Part shown: positions 47,021-57,500 of the stretch, one piece after another | How the letters are laid out: the number at the start of each line of letters is the position of its first letter | Position numbering within the stretch: position 1 is the stretch's first letter | NCBI GenBank assembly: GCA_025738555.1 | Contig: JAOVFP010000013.1 | Span: forward strand, 3,658,001 to 3,722,000 | Length of the DNA stretch: 64,000 bases | DNA from: Cyathus striatus | Taxonomy: Eukaryota; Basidiomycota; Agaricomycetes; Agaricales; Nidulariaceae | Reading direction: 5' to 3' | Translations under genes and position numbers: made by a program | The notes under the pieces: model-generated | Told to the model about the DNA's origin: nothing | Databases searched by the model: none | The model's input: only the letters and a program-made list of their open reading frames with translations

Positions 47021-48225
47021 TCAAACAGAAGTGTTATTATCTGCGAAACACGAGTCAGAACTTAAATATGTTGTCAAATGGTGTAGACAGAACTCACCGG
47101 TACCCACAGATGTAGTCTTACTATTACTGGGCCCTACATTCTCAGCAAGCGATCGAGTAGACGTTTCGAAATCTGAACTATCAATTTCGACTTCCGTAAG
47201 AGTTAGCACACTGCTATCTTCTGAGGTTTCATTTGACATTAAGAATGCCACGCAAAAGCATATATGAGACATAATCAAGGAGCCCGACGCCTGCGAAGAA
47301 ATTCTAAGCAAAAAGTCAACATATAGAAGTTTACGGTGAGTGTACCTCTAGGTGACCCATTCGTAGTCTTAAAGTGGTTGCAGCTGGTTCCCATCGTGGT
47401 GGCGCGAGCATGAAAACAATGTATACGACAGTGAATATAGAGCTAAAAGCACCTGCGGCCAAAGCTGCTCGAAGCCGACGAACCCAGTTACTAAGACATG
47501 AACGGCCAACACACAAAATATAGAACGGGATGGCAATAACAATCGCGTCACCAGCAGCATTCACTGTCGTAGAGATTGGTGACTGTTCTTAGAATGAAAA
47601 TAAGGATACATACTTGAGCAAACTAATATCCGAAATGCATTTGGAGGTGTACACACGGCCATATTTTTGAAATAAAGCCACTTTGTCTCGGAACTACAAT
47701 GAATGCACAGGTAACTGCAAATTGATAGAAGGAAGAATACAAAGACTGCTGATATATAAACGCAGAGACGATGATTTTGCTTGCTGGGTGGAAATATCCT
47801 GGCCACAGATAGAATCATCGTTATATGATTCACCCTATTAAGCTGTGTCAGTTCTCCTGTGATGCAACAAAAATAACATATACCATATGATGATCAAAGG
47901 ACATAAAGCAGTAAGCCAAAATCGAGCGCGGTTAGCATGTAGTGTAAATGCGCCGTCTTTAGCAGTAGCCATCCATAACATAGCGAAGAATAGGCAGTCC
48001 ACAACCGCAGCAAACAATGCAGTGCAGTCGTCCCACCATAAGCGATGAATACGGCGTTGATAAAAGAATCTGTAGAATGAGGCAGCCACAGCAACGACGT
48101 GAAGTACGGTGACCATAACTTTATATGACCATTAGACACGGTATCCTTATCGAGACGAAGTAACGTATATGCGTACCTCTGAGCGCCATATCAGTCTGAG
48201 TAGACATCCATAGACCATCTTTCAT
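47021..48225 (-). CDS. 7-TM membrane protein, tandem copy B (fungal rhodopsin-domain-like, tentative)
   Basis: Sister of the genes on both sides. Start MKDGLWMSTQTDMALR at 48225. The next exon gives TVLHVVAVAASFYRFFYQRR, IHRLWWDDCTALFAAVVDCL, FFAMLWMATA and RFWLTALCPLIIIW. An intron then leads to VNHITMILSVARIFPPSKQ, followed by LCVYISAVFVFFLLSICSYL, SSETKWLYFKN and GDAIVIAIPFYILCV. The last blocks are FTVVYIVFMLAPPRWEP, TTLRLRMGHLE and a cytoplasmic-type tail SSVLTLTEVEIDSSDFETS, close to copy C's STITLTDVEIDSADFDS. The W-codon intron is at the same phase and place as in copies A and C. The function is unknown; a sensor or receptor role is only a guess. I see no break. Confidence 0.72.
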
Positions 48226-48651
48226 TACAAGAAGCGTTTGTGGTGATGTTGAGTGTATGTTAGGAGAGCTCTTGTGACTAAAGAGTGAGCCCAGTCACAG
48301 GAAACGCGGAGCACCTGCGAGGAACGGTAGCGATATTTGTACTCCCGCCACCCGCCACCTTTAAGTAAGTACTAATGTTCGCTGATCCATCTTATTACTT
48401 ATGGTCCCAACGCCGAACGGACAGGCTTTCAGGGTTGAAGCCCACAAGTATTGCCCGACGGAACTGATACCCTTGTAAGTAGCTTGGGAAAATCGAAGGT
48501 CACCACGAAACACCAGCAGTATTGCTTTATGAGAGCTGCGGAAAAAATCACCGCAGAGCATGAATTGAAGCGGGTTTGAACGTTTGAACTGTGCATGTGA
48601 TCATCTGGAAAAGAGAATATGGCACATCAATATCAATATCAATATCAATAA
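48226..48651. promoter_or_regulatory. Intergenic region upstream of 7-TM copy B
   Basis: Presumed promoter of copy B. It ends in a hexanucleotide microsatellite, four copies of ATCAAT at 48626-48649, which abuts the left end of the adjacent TIR element. Confidence 0.5.
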
Positions 48652-49665
48652 TACCTAGAGCCGGCTGTCGCCGGCAAAGCCCACTAACTAATTGTACAAG
48701 ACGTTTAATGTAAATCGAACACTGAAATTGTGTTATGTATAGGTATTAGGAATACTGCTGTTGAAGAAGTGTAAACAGGAAGGCGGAGGAGGCAAAGCCA
48801 ATTAATGGAAACAAGTGGGAAATACTCTCAATACCATGAATAGTAGGATTGCTGAGTTTGTTCTAAGTTAGATATAATGCAAGGACAATAGCAATTAACA
48901 GATAGATAAAACAATCAGACAACTGATCATCGAATACAGGTAGAAGCTACTACAGAGAAAGAAGAGGGAGAGGGAAGAACTGAAACAGGACAAAAACCAC
49001 GTAGTACCAAAAAAAGAAGACGCCAGGAATATTTAAGCCGTCAAAAAAAAGTAGGTACCAGTAGAAATTATCATTGGAAAAGAAATATAAAGGCGTGAAG
49101 CCAGCAGGAAAGTCGAGCGAATTTGAACACAATATAGTGCAGTAATAAAAATTCAGTGGAAAGAAAGTCTCCACAACATTTGGTATACCACGAACATCCT
49201 AAACAAAGGCACAGACCACGCTCTGATCATACACATATCTTAACGCAACAAGCTAGCAATCTAATCGTCGTCATAGGAGTAACTTCAATAGCATGAATCC
49301 CTGGTTGCAACAGGATGCCAGAGATAGTAGCGATTAACTAAGACCCGGAGTTCCCTATTACCTGAGCATTGTACATTGCAGCGACCATAACACTGTTAAG
49401 AAGAACGGACATCATTTCATACGAGGAAGGTTAAAGGAAGAGTACAGGAACAAGGGAACAGAGAGTAAAATAAGAGACACGAGTTATATATATGAGGCGA
49501 AAGAAATGACGGCTGAAACGGGTGAAACAAAGGTGTAATAGGGGAAATGCCGAAGTTTTTTCAAACTCAACTGCACAGCATAAATTTTACTGCCAGAAAT
49601 TTCTGAATTTCGGTCTCCATAACCCTACTAACTAAAGTTAGTGGGAATAATGCCGGCTATAGGTA
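48652..49665. mobile_element. Candidate non-autonomous DNA transposon (MITE-like) with terminal inverted repeats and TA ends
   Basis: The left end reads TACCTAGAGCCGGC (48652-48665), and the right end, reverse-complemented, reads TACCTATAGCCGGC (49665-49652), 13 of 14 identical. A second inverted pair lies just inside: CCCACTAACT at 48680-48689 and its exact complement AGTTAGTGGG at 49636-49645. The outermost TA on both sides could be a TA target-site duplication, as made by Tc1/mariner-type elements. The 1.0-kb interior is AT-rich with no transposase-like frame, so it would be non-autonomous. The two inverted blocks differ in spacing (14 versus 6 bases), meaning some decay. Superfamily assignment is inference. 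Confidence 0.55.
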
Positions 49666-49885
49666 GGGACCTACACAGGGCAAGCCATGAAAGAAAGTAG
49701 AGGAGACACATTACTGCCATATACCATACTTGTATCTACTAAACCAGTCGGTGAACAATACGTGAACAAGGAATTTGCCGAATAACTGAACCCATGACTA
49801 CTCGGCTTCATGGCATCGAAATTTACTGCCAAAAAGTTTTCAACATCGAGCCCCATAACCCTACTAACTAAAGTTAGTGGGAATA
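49582..49885 (+). repeat. Imperfect 236-bp-spaced direct repeat containing a hairpin
   Basis: A 33-base block at 49617-49649 recurs identically at 49853-49885. Similarity extends about 35 bases upstream at the same 236-base offset (AAATTTTACTGCC near 49583 against GAAATTTACTGCC near 49818). Each block contains a near-perfect hairpin, ACTAACT-AA-AGTTAGT. The first copy is the right end of the candidate TIR element, so the second looks like a partial tandem duplication of that end. Confidence 0.8.
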
Positions 49886-50269
49886 TCGACGCCATCAAAG
49901 GTCTAACTCTAAATCTAAACTCGAACCATCATTTAGCCGAATATTTCGTAATTTACATCAGTATTTAAAATGAATTATTAACAAAGATATACTTAAATCT
50001 GACTGCAGAAAAGGCTGTGCATGCAAGCGTAAACAATTTATAATATCCAGAACTTTGTCCCAACTCTGTCCACAACACCCGTATTGTATAGGTTCATGAA
50101 GTCGCAGTGCCGTCACCTTCAGAAAAGTATCGCTCGGATAAGTACTAGTGATGGTGTAAATATACTGTAAGCATTTCAGTAGTCCAAGCCTCCAAGTTCT
50201 CTGTTCATTCTTGAATAGTAGCCGGTAGATGTTATGATATACTTAAGTAAATTGAATAGCTAATGATCA
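49886..50269. other. Intergenic region
   Basis: AT-rich spacer after the repeat and before the 3' end of 7-TM copy C. Nothing supportable seen. Confidence 0.35.
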
Positions 50270-51521
50270 TTATCTGCAATGCATAGCGTTAATGTCAGTT
50301 CTGCGGCTATAGTAGTGGGAACAGAAGTACTCATTCGTACTTCGCACTGATGCAGGTTTTGTACTTCTGCTTTCGGAGTCGAAATCTGCGGAATCAATCT
50401 CGACATCAGTTAATGTAATAGTGCTACTTTCTTCGGTGGCTTCAATATCTTCATTTCGACAGTGATGATAGAATATAACTGTCAAAAAGAAAACATGAGA
50501 CGTTAGTAGAGAGAGGGAAGCCTTATAGCATGAATTCAGCTTTCGGTCTACGGTATCTGAATACTAACTCACCTCTAAATGACCTGTTCGCACTCTCAAC
50601 AAACCGGCATTGGGTTCCCAATGAGGTGGCGCGAAGAGAAAAATGATGTATAGGATATCGAGCATCAGGCCGAAGACGGCTGCACCTAACCCAGGCCAAA
50701 ACAATCGTGCTTGGTTGCGAGACGGCCTACAACACCACAGGGTATACGCCGGTATTGTAATGAGAATCGTATCAGCCATGATGTACACTGTTTTAGCGTC
50801 AGATACCATGAAAGTATAAGGATAAGGAGATGGAACTTACACGCAGTGAAGTATATCCGATACCCCTCAGATTGAATGCAGCGGATCCTATTTTCAGGTT
50901 TAAAAATCCATTTGGAATCATTACGGCACAAAACAGATACGTGGGCGATAATGGAAAGGCAGAGGAATATGAAGAAAATCCCGAGATAATTGCACAGCCG
51001 ACGCATTTGTTTATCAAAGCGAAAGATTCTCGCCATGGCGAACAGAATACTTGTATTGTCAGCCCTGTCAGCAAACTCAGTTCGATATTTCGCCGATAAG
51101 AAACATTAAGGCCTGCAGACCAGACGACTATAATAGACGATATAATAGTGAGCCAGTATCGTATACGTCTTGAGGATATCGTACTAAGACTACCTTTGGG
51201 AGTATGTAAGAATGGTGCAAAAGGCGAGATGATAATAAGCTTACCATCGCTAGCCGCACCCATCCATAACAGAGCGAAGAACATACAATCCACGAGGGCA
51301 GAAAGCAGAGATATATAGTCATCCCACCCTAGACGCTGAGTGGATTTTCTGTAGAAGAACCTAAAAATTGCAGAGTTGATAGCAACGACGTGGAGAATTG
51401 TAATGAACACTATGTTGGTAGGTTTGTTATATAACGAAACCAAAGCTACAATCCACTGCATACCTTTGAGTAGCGTATCAGACTCCGACGACAACACTAA
51501 ACCACCTCTCGAAAGCATCAT
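50270..51521 (-). CDS. 7-TM membrane protein, tandem copy C (fungal rhodopsin-domain-like, tentative)
   Basis: Start MMLSRGGLVLSSESDTLL at 51521. An intron (GTATGC...ACATAG) leads to VFITILHVVAINSAIF, FRFFYRKSTQRLGWDDYISL and LLSALVDCMFFALLWMG. The next exon gives RRIRYWLTIISSIIVVW, spliced in the W codon to ADNTSILFAMARIFRFDKQ. Then MRRLCNYLGIFFIFLCLSII, CRNDSKWIFK, DTILITIPAYTLW, LDILYIIFLFAPPHWEP, LLRVRTGHLE and the tail STITLTDVEIDSADFDSESR. All exons appear intact. The WWDD motif of the sister genes is GWDD here. Function unknown. Confidence 0.72.
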
Positions 51522-54500
51522 TTTGAAAATGAAATGTCGTGGCAGAAGCCCTAACTCAATGAAGAGCGCTGAGCACGTAGAAAAGGCTTCTGATTGCAGC
51601 AGTAAATTATTACAGGCAAATAGGAAAGAAGCATGAAAGCGACCAGTTCGTCTTTGTCCTGCTTTAACTGCTCGTCTGAGAGCAGGTAGCCTTCGGTTGA
51701 CCCATTGGGTCCGCTCAGGGTCAGTTCATTCCGGGAAGTGCCCATTTGAATTGTCGCTCTTGGAGGGCCTTGAGAAATTCAGAAGATGAAAGGAAACCGA
51801 CAGGCGGGCAGTGGCGTTTTCTATCCGAACTTAGTAGGCGTGTGATTGTAAGAGTCATGCTAGGAACCTAGGACGAGTGAAAGGGTCTTTGTTTCATTGA
51901 AGAGGTGTTTAGACAATGTTTAGTATTTACTTACTGGACCTCCTAAGAACTACCACGGATGTTTTCGAAATTTTCAGAGACGAGATGGTATAAGTAGAAA
52001 CTTTGAGCTTCCTCAAGTTCAATAGCATTGTTCTGGGGTCAGAGTAGTGCGCAACGCGTCACCGATTCATCGCAAGCGGCACAAGCGTGGGAAAGCACAT
52101 CACACAAATGAGGTTTGCGGTCCGTGCTAGTCCGCCCCGACGTCAACGATGCAGCGCTTTAGCAGGCGGAACGCATCGATGTGCCTCCAGTTGACAAAAT
52201 GGCGCAACTTCCACAGGAGTAACGTCCTTTTTTATTATTATATGTGCGCTCACTAACGTAGTGTTTTTCGATGATACAAACTACCTATTGAACCTCCATG
52301 CGCAGCTGAAGTAATAAATTCAAACCAGACCATCACCATTTGGCATTTAGCCTATGCCAGGGACCTCATCGACATGGGAAGTGAAATGTACGGCGGTGTT
52401 TACAGTTATAAAGTCTGTTAAACAGGCCCCGGCCGAACCGTCTTCAGTGAAATGGATACGGAAAGGTCCAAAAATACCAGAAAAATATGTTCAGTCTGAC
52501 GAGTCGACGTATTATGTTCGTCGTGTGAACGTTCCAGACGGCAGCCGGTAGGAGGATGTGGGAGCAAAAGTTGTCTTGGAAACGCTCACTTTGAATTTCG
52601 AAGTCATTCGAAGTCATCCAATCATTGAGATAACTCTTCAAGCTATTTTTTCCCCTAGACTCCTTCTCTCGCTCTTAGAAACCATCACAGCGCGCACAAC
52701 CACTGCATCAAGTCTTCGTCTCATTTATTTCATGCCTTCCATTGTCAGGTAAGGTACTACCTCTTTCTCCATAATATTTAGGCGTCTAATAATAACTATC
52801 GTACATGAAATCGCGCAACGGCACATTATTCACGGCTGAATTCCATATATTAAGATCTATTTTTATATTCCACTCAGCTGATGAACTAATATATTTTCTC
52901 TTCTTGCGGGAGGGTTGAAGGAAAGGCACAAACTTGGCTAATTTGTGAACAGCAACACGTATTTATCAAGTATATAACGGAGAATTCATTTTCCAAATTT
53001 CCAACTCAGCGAATGGTACAGATTCAATTTCTTCTGGAATCCCGCTGACGGTGTCGTATGAGCCGATTTGCCAGCTGCTGTGATAAATAACTTGACAATT
53101 TATCAACCTTCTCGCCGTTATACTTGCTGTTCTCTGCGTCCGGACCTTCGCTCTAAAGTATTCTCTTCATTTCTGGGGCTAACCACTGGGAAGTCCTTCC
53201 CATTTGACAAGTTCCTGGACGGCTATGCCAATAGTCTGTACAGTTCTTTGAATACAATTTCCCACTATGTACTTATTGCGCATTTAGATTTAAGTAGGCC
53301 AAGCTTTCCAGTGGTTGGTCAAAGAAACGCAATCTAAATTTGAATTACGCTCCGACTCCGGGATCCCCCAAGGAGGTCAACTACTAGGGCGATGAACGAG
53401 ATGCCTTCGACGCTCAAAGCTGACATCGACGGCCAATATTGCATATTTTGATTTCTATCATCAAGTGCTGCGGTAGGCTTACATTTTGTATTGTTGAGAC
53501 GTTATTAAAGCCATTCGGCGTACAAGTGCTAGCGGGCTCAAGTTGTTATTTGAATTGATGTTAAAACATCGCACAATAGATAAATGCGCTTTATTGAGAT
53601 GCTGCAAGGTAAAACGTCAGTAAGCATCATAATTGTTTGACACCGCTTATCCAGTACCCAGGTACATAGCAATGCTTATTTTAGTTGTTGACGGCGTTAA
53701 ACTTGGACAACAGCTATAAAAACATTGCTTGCTAACTAGTTAGACTCGGAAAACACCAGCATAGCTCACTAGATTGTTATACGAATTGAGATATTGCGGC
53801 GGAGACATTTCGATTTCCGCGATTGTGTGCTGCGAATCGGTAAAACTGTGCATATCATACTAGATCATACTTCTGGGCTTGATACTTCTTTCCCGGCATA
53901 GATGCTATAAGGGACAGCGTCAGTTTCTGTTCGATGATGCTGTGCACAGCAGATACATCAGTGATATAGGTTTAACTCTGGTTGTTTTCATTGAATATGG
54001 AGATAAACGATCGAAGAATAGTGAAATTGAGGTCACGTCGATCATGGTTCTAAATAATTAGGGAAAGCTGTAAAGTGATGTTAATGGACTTGTCAAGTAT
54101 GGACATGGACGGCGCGTCTGGGAATGATAGTGAGTAGATTCCTGTTATCAAGCAGAAAGGTGATAGGAACGTAAGATGCGAGACGGTCCGTAGTGGTGAG
54201 ACAGCGCAGCCGCGAACTGCCGCGATTAGACAGCATCTACATAGTGGGATTCATTAATAGATGATCGGATAAGTTGAAGAGAGTTGATAATGTCAAGTGC
54301 GGGACGGGCCGCGAAAAGGGCGTCGAGGAGGAGAGTGATACCCTGGTTCATGATGTGGATTATAGATAGAACGAGGAAGAGGTGTGAGGAAGCCAGATCG
54401 GTTATAGCGATCTTTGTCCACGTGGAATAGATCTCGATTGGTGACATCGGAAAAAGCGGATGCTGGGAATGAGCCGAATAAGGAAAGAGAAATTGTTGAG

Positions 54501-54560
54501 GTGGGCCAGCAGCCGCGTGCCTTTTTTGTGATTCTTGTCTCTTCCCACCGACACTCAACC
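51522..54560. other. 3-kb region without a supportable gene
   Basis: Only scattered short frames are present (for example 52354-52551 and 53068-53337, plus strand). They show no domain, membrane or signal features that I recognise and no convincing exon chain. A small direct repeat, TTCGAAGTCA twice, lies at about 52596-52615. The right end must hold the promoter of the Rxt3 gene, and the left end the copy C promoter. Degenerate transposon sequence is possible but not shown. Confidence 0.4.
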
Positions 54561-57500
54561 ATGAACGTAGCAAAGCTCTTGCAGGACTCGCCCAGCGACG
54601 ATGCCTCCAGACGACGCCAGGAGCTCGAGCGCGAGAGAGATAGGGAGAGGGAGAGGGTGAGAGAGCGGGAGAGGGGGGACAGAGAGAGGGAGAGGGATAG
54701 GGAGAGAGAGAGGGAGAGGGATAGGGAGAGAGAAAGGGAGAGGGAGAGGGAGCGAGAACGAGAACGAGGACATCCCCCCTCTTCTGGCTCCTCGTGGCCC
54801 CCGTATGACTCACGTCCTCGCCCGCCACACTGGTCACCCCCCTACCCATCCCAGATCCCAAAAGATCCACCATGGCAGACCGGCCCTCCCCCGCCAGCCA
54901 ACCCATATCCCCCGCCGCCGTCCGCCTCGCCGTACCATGAAAGGGCCCCGCAGAACAGAATGCGTGCGACCTCGGGCGCACTCCCCCCGATGCCTGCTGG
55001 CCCTGGCGTGCCCCCTCCCCCCCAGCAACAGCAACAGCAGCAGACAGCCGGCCCCGGCGTGCCTCCACCCCCACCGGCTGCTGCTTCCCATCCGGCAGAG
55101 TACCCCCGAACCACGCTTCCTCCAACGTCTGCCCCTCCTCCGCCCCAAGCCCCGCCCGCCACCTACCCTCCGCCTCTCCGCGGCCCAGGCGCACCCCCCG
55201 GCCCTCCAGCTCCAGCCCCCGGGCCACCCTCCCACTCTCCTCCCCACTCGAACCCCCCAAATCCAAACTACGCCTCTGCCCCCGCCCCTCCCCCGGCCGG
55301 CATCCGTCCACCGCCGTCGCAGCACACTCCACCCTCGTCGTCCCCGGCGCTGTCCAAGTCGCACTCGCCTGCCATGGCCTCCCTCCGCCCCCAGGACGCC
55401 CCCCCTGTCCCCTCTGGTCCCCCCGCCCCAGCCGGCCCCCCGCCACCAGGCACGTGGCTCCCGGGGTCCTTGGTTGATCGGGAAGCAGCGGTTTCTTCTC
55501 TCCAGCCTTCTTCATCCTCTCAGTCCCAAGGCCAATCCCAAAGACAGCTAGACCGCATGGAATGGGAGCAGCGAGACCGCGACAGAAGAAAGCTGCAACA
55601 ACAGCCACCACCCCCACCACAGCAGCAGCAACAAGGTCCACCGTCGCAACCCCAGGTCCTCGTCGGGCCAGGTGCACCATTAACCGGTCCTGGAATGGGT
55701 ATGTCTTCTCTATTGCTTCTTGAATCCTTGCCAATTTCTTTTAGACCCACGTGAACGCCAGAGAATCGACGGTGAGAGAGAGCGCGAGAGGATCGATATC
55801 ATGCGCCAGCGCGACAGGCGCGACGACGATTTGGACTATATGCACCAGCAGCAACAGCGCCGTCCACCCCCCGGCCCGCCTCCTCAACAGCAGAGAACAG
55901 GAACACCTACAGAGATGCTCGTTATGCAGCGCTCTGGCGACCGCGAACGCGAGAGGGAGAGGGAGAGGGCTGGCGAACGGGAAAGGGAAAGGGAGAGGGA
56001 ACGAGAGCGCGAAAGGGTCGATCGACATTACGTCGATCGGAGGGAGCGCGAACGCGAGAGAGAGCGAGAGAAGGAGCTCGAGAGGGAGAGGGACAGAGCC
56101 GTTGGCATGGGCGTGCCACCCGACCAGCGCGAGCGCGAAAGAGAACGAGAACGAGAACGCGAGAGGGAGAGGGAGAGGGAGAGGCCGCCCCCTCAGCCTG
56201 CAATGCATGCCTATCATAGAGACAGGGAACGAGAACGGGAAAGAGAGTTGACCATGGGCATGCCCATGTCCGGCCCTCCTCCCCCCCAACCCGGCCCGCC
56301 AGCAGCACCAAAGTCCCAATCCGCACCCCAGTCCTCACACCAACATGCACATCACCACCACGTCCCCTCCCTCTCTCATCCACATCCCCACCTCCACCAT
56401 CCACACCAGCACCCCCCACACCAGGCACATCCCCAACAACATCCCACGCACCCCCAACACCAGCATCAACATCAGCACCCTCAACTCCTTCAACACCCGC
56501 CCTACCCGCATCACCACCACCATTTGCACCACCATCATAATCCCCTTCCCCCGCCTTCACAACAACAACAGCAGCAGCAGCAGCAACCACCGCAGAGACA
56601 GTTCCAGACTCAGTTTCATACGCAGTTTGTGCCTGGTCTTGGGGGACAGGGAAGTCGTGCTGGGTCAAGGATTGGAAGTCCTGCGCCCCCTCCTGTGCCT
56701 GCACAGAGGGACGATAAGCGCGATATAAGAGAAAGAGAGGGAAGAGAACGGGAAATTAGAGAGAGAGAGCAGAGGGAACGCGATAGGGAGAGAGAAAGGG
56801 ACAAGGAGAGGGAAAGGGAGAGAGACAGGGAACGAGAACGTGAACGTGAGAGGGAAAGAGAGAGGGAGAAGAAGAAGCCCTCGACTTCTGCACCTCGAGC
56901 TGGCCCTCCTTCTGGGATGCCCAAAGACCGCGACCGCGAGCAACGCGACAGGGAGCGAGAAAGAGAAAGAGAACAGCGCGACCGCATGGAAATGGAGCAG
57001 CGGGACATCTACAACTCCCAAATGCCACAGCACATTCCCCCCGGACAAATTCGCGTGCCAGGAGGGTATATCATCGATTCCCCCTACCCAGCTATGCACG
57101 AGATGGACTCCCCTTTCCCCACCGGGGTCGGAGTTGTGCACCCTCCACCCCCACCGCTTTCTCATGCACATTCACAGCAGCACCTCCCTCCCCCCACGCA
57201 TCATCCGTTCCCTCCTCACCCTGGCCATGCGCATCCCTTGCTACCGATGGAGGTAGACACCGCCCCCGCCTCGCCACCCGATTCTGAGCCCGATCCGTAC
57301 CCCAAACCACGCACCACGATCCATCTAGGGACGTTTGTGTTCCCCAAGTTGCCGTTCCCCTATCTCTTCGATCTCGGTGTTCCCGCGTCGGCTAGTGGGA
57401 AAGAGGAAGGTGAGATCAAAGATGCAAGGGAAGAAGAGGGTATAGTGGACGTCGAGGTCCGCGCGGTAGTTGTGATCCCTTGTGGGAGTATTCCTACGCA

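Noticed and set aside
48626..48651. ATCAAT repeats considered as a CRISPR- or telomere-like array
   Set aside because: Only four six-base units with no spacers and no telomere consensus; a plain microsatellite.
48950..49174. Hydrophobic minus-strand frame inside the TIR element
   Set aside because: Phe/Leu-rich reading of A-rich DNA. No transposase motif and no conserved relative that I recognise.
50990..51090. Apparent frameshift in 7-TM copy C before ARIFRF
   Set aside because: Splicing GTCTGC...GACAG within the Trp codon gives W-ADNTSILFAMARIF in frame, the same site as in the sister genes.
54226..55734. 502-codon minus-strand open frame opposite rxt3 exon 1
   Set aside because: It is a shadow of the Arg-Glu and Pro-rich coding strand. 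Its composition is low-complexity with no domain, and the plus-strand frame continues into a conserved Rxt3 core.
55741..57171. Several long minus-strand frames rich in Leu/Ser/Pro opposite rxt3 exon 2
   Set aside because: These are complements of polypurine repeats. The apparent hydrophobic Leu-Ser runs are artefacts of the repeat.
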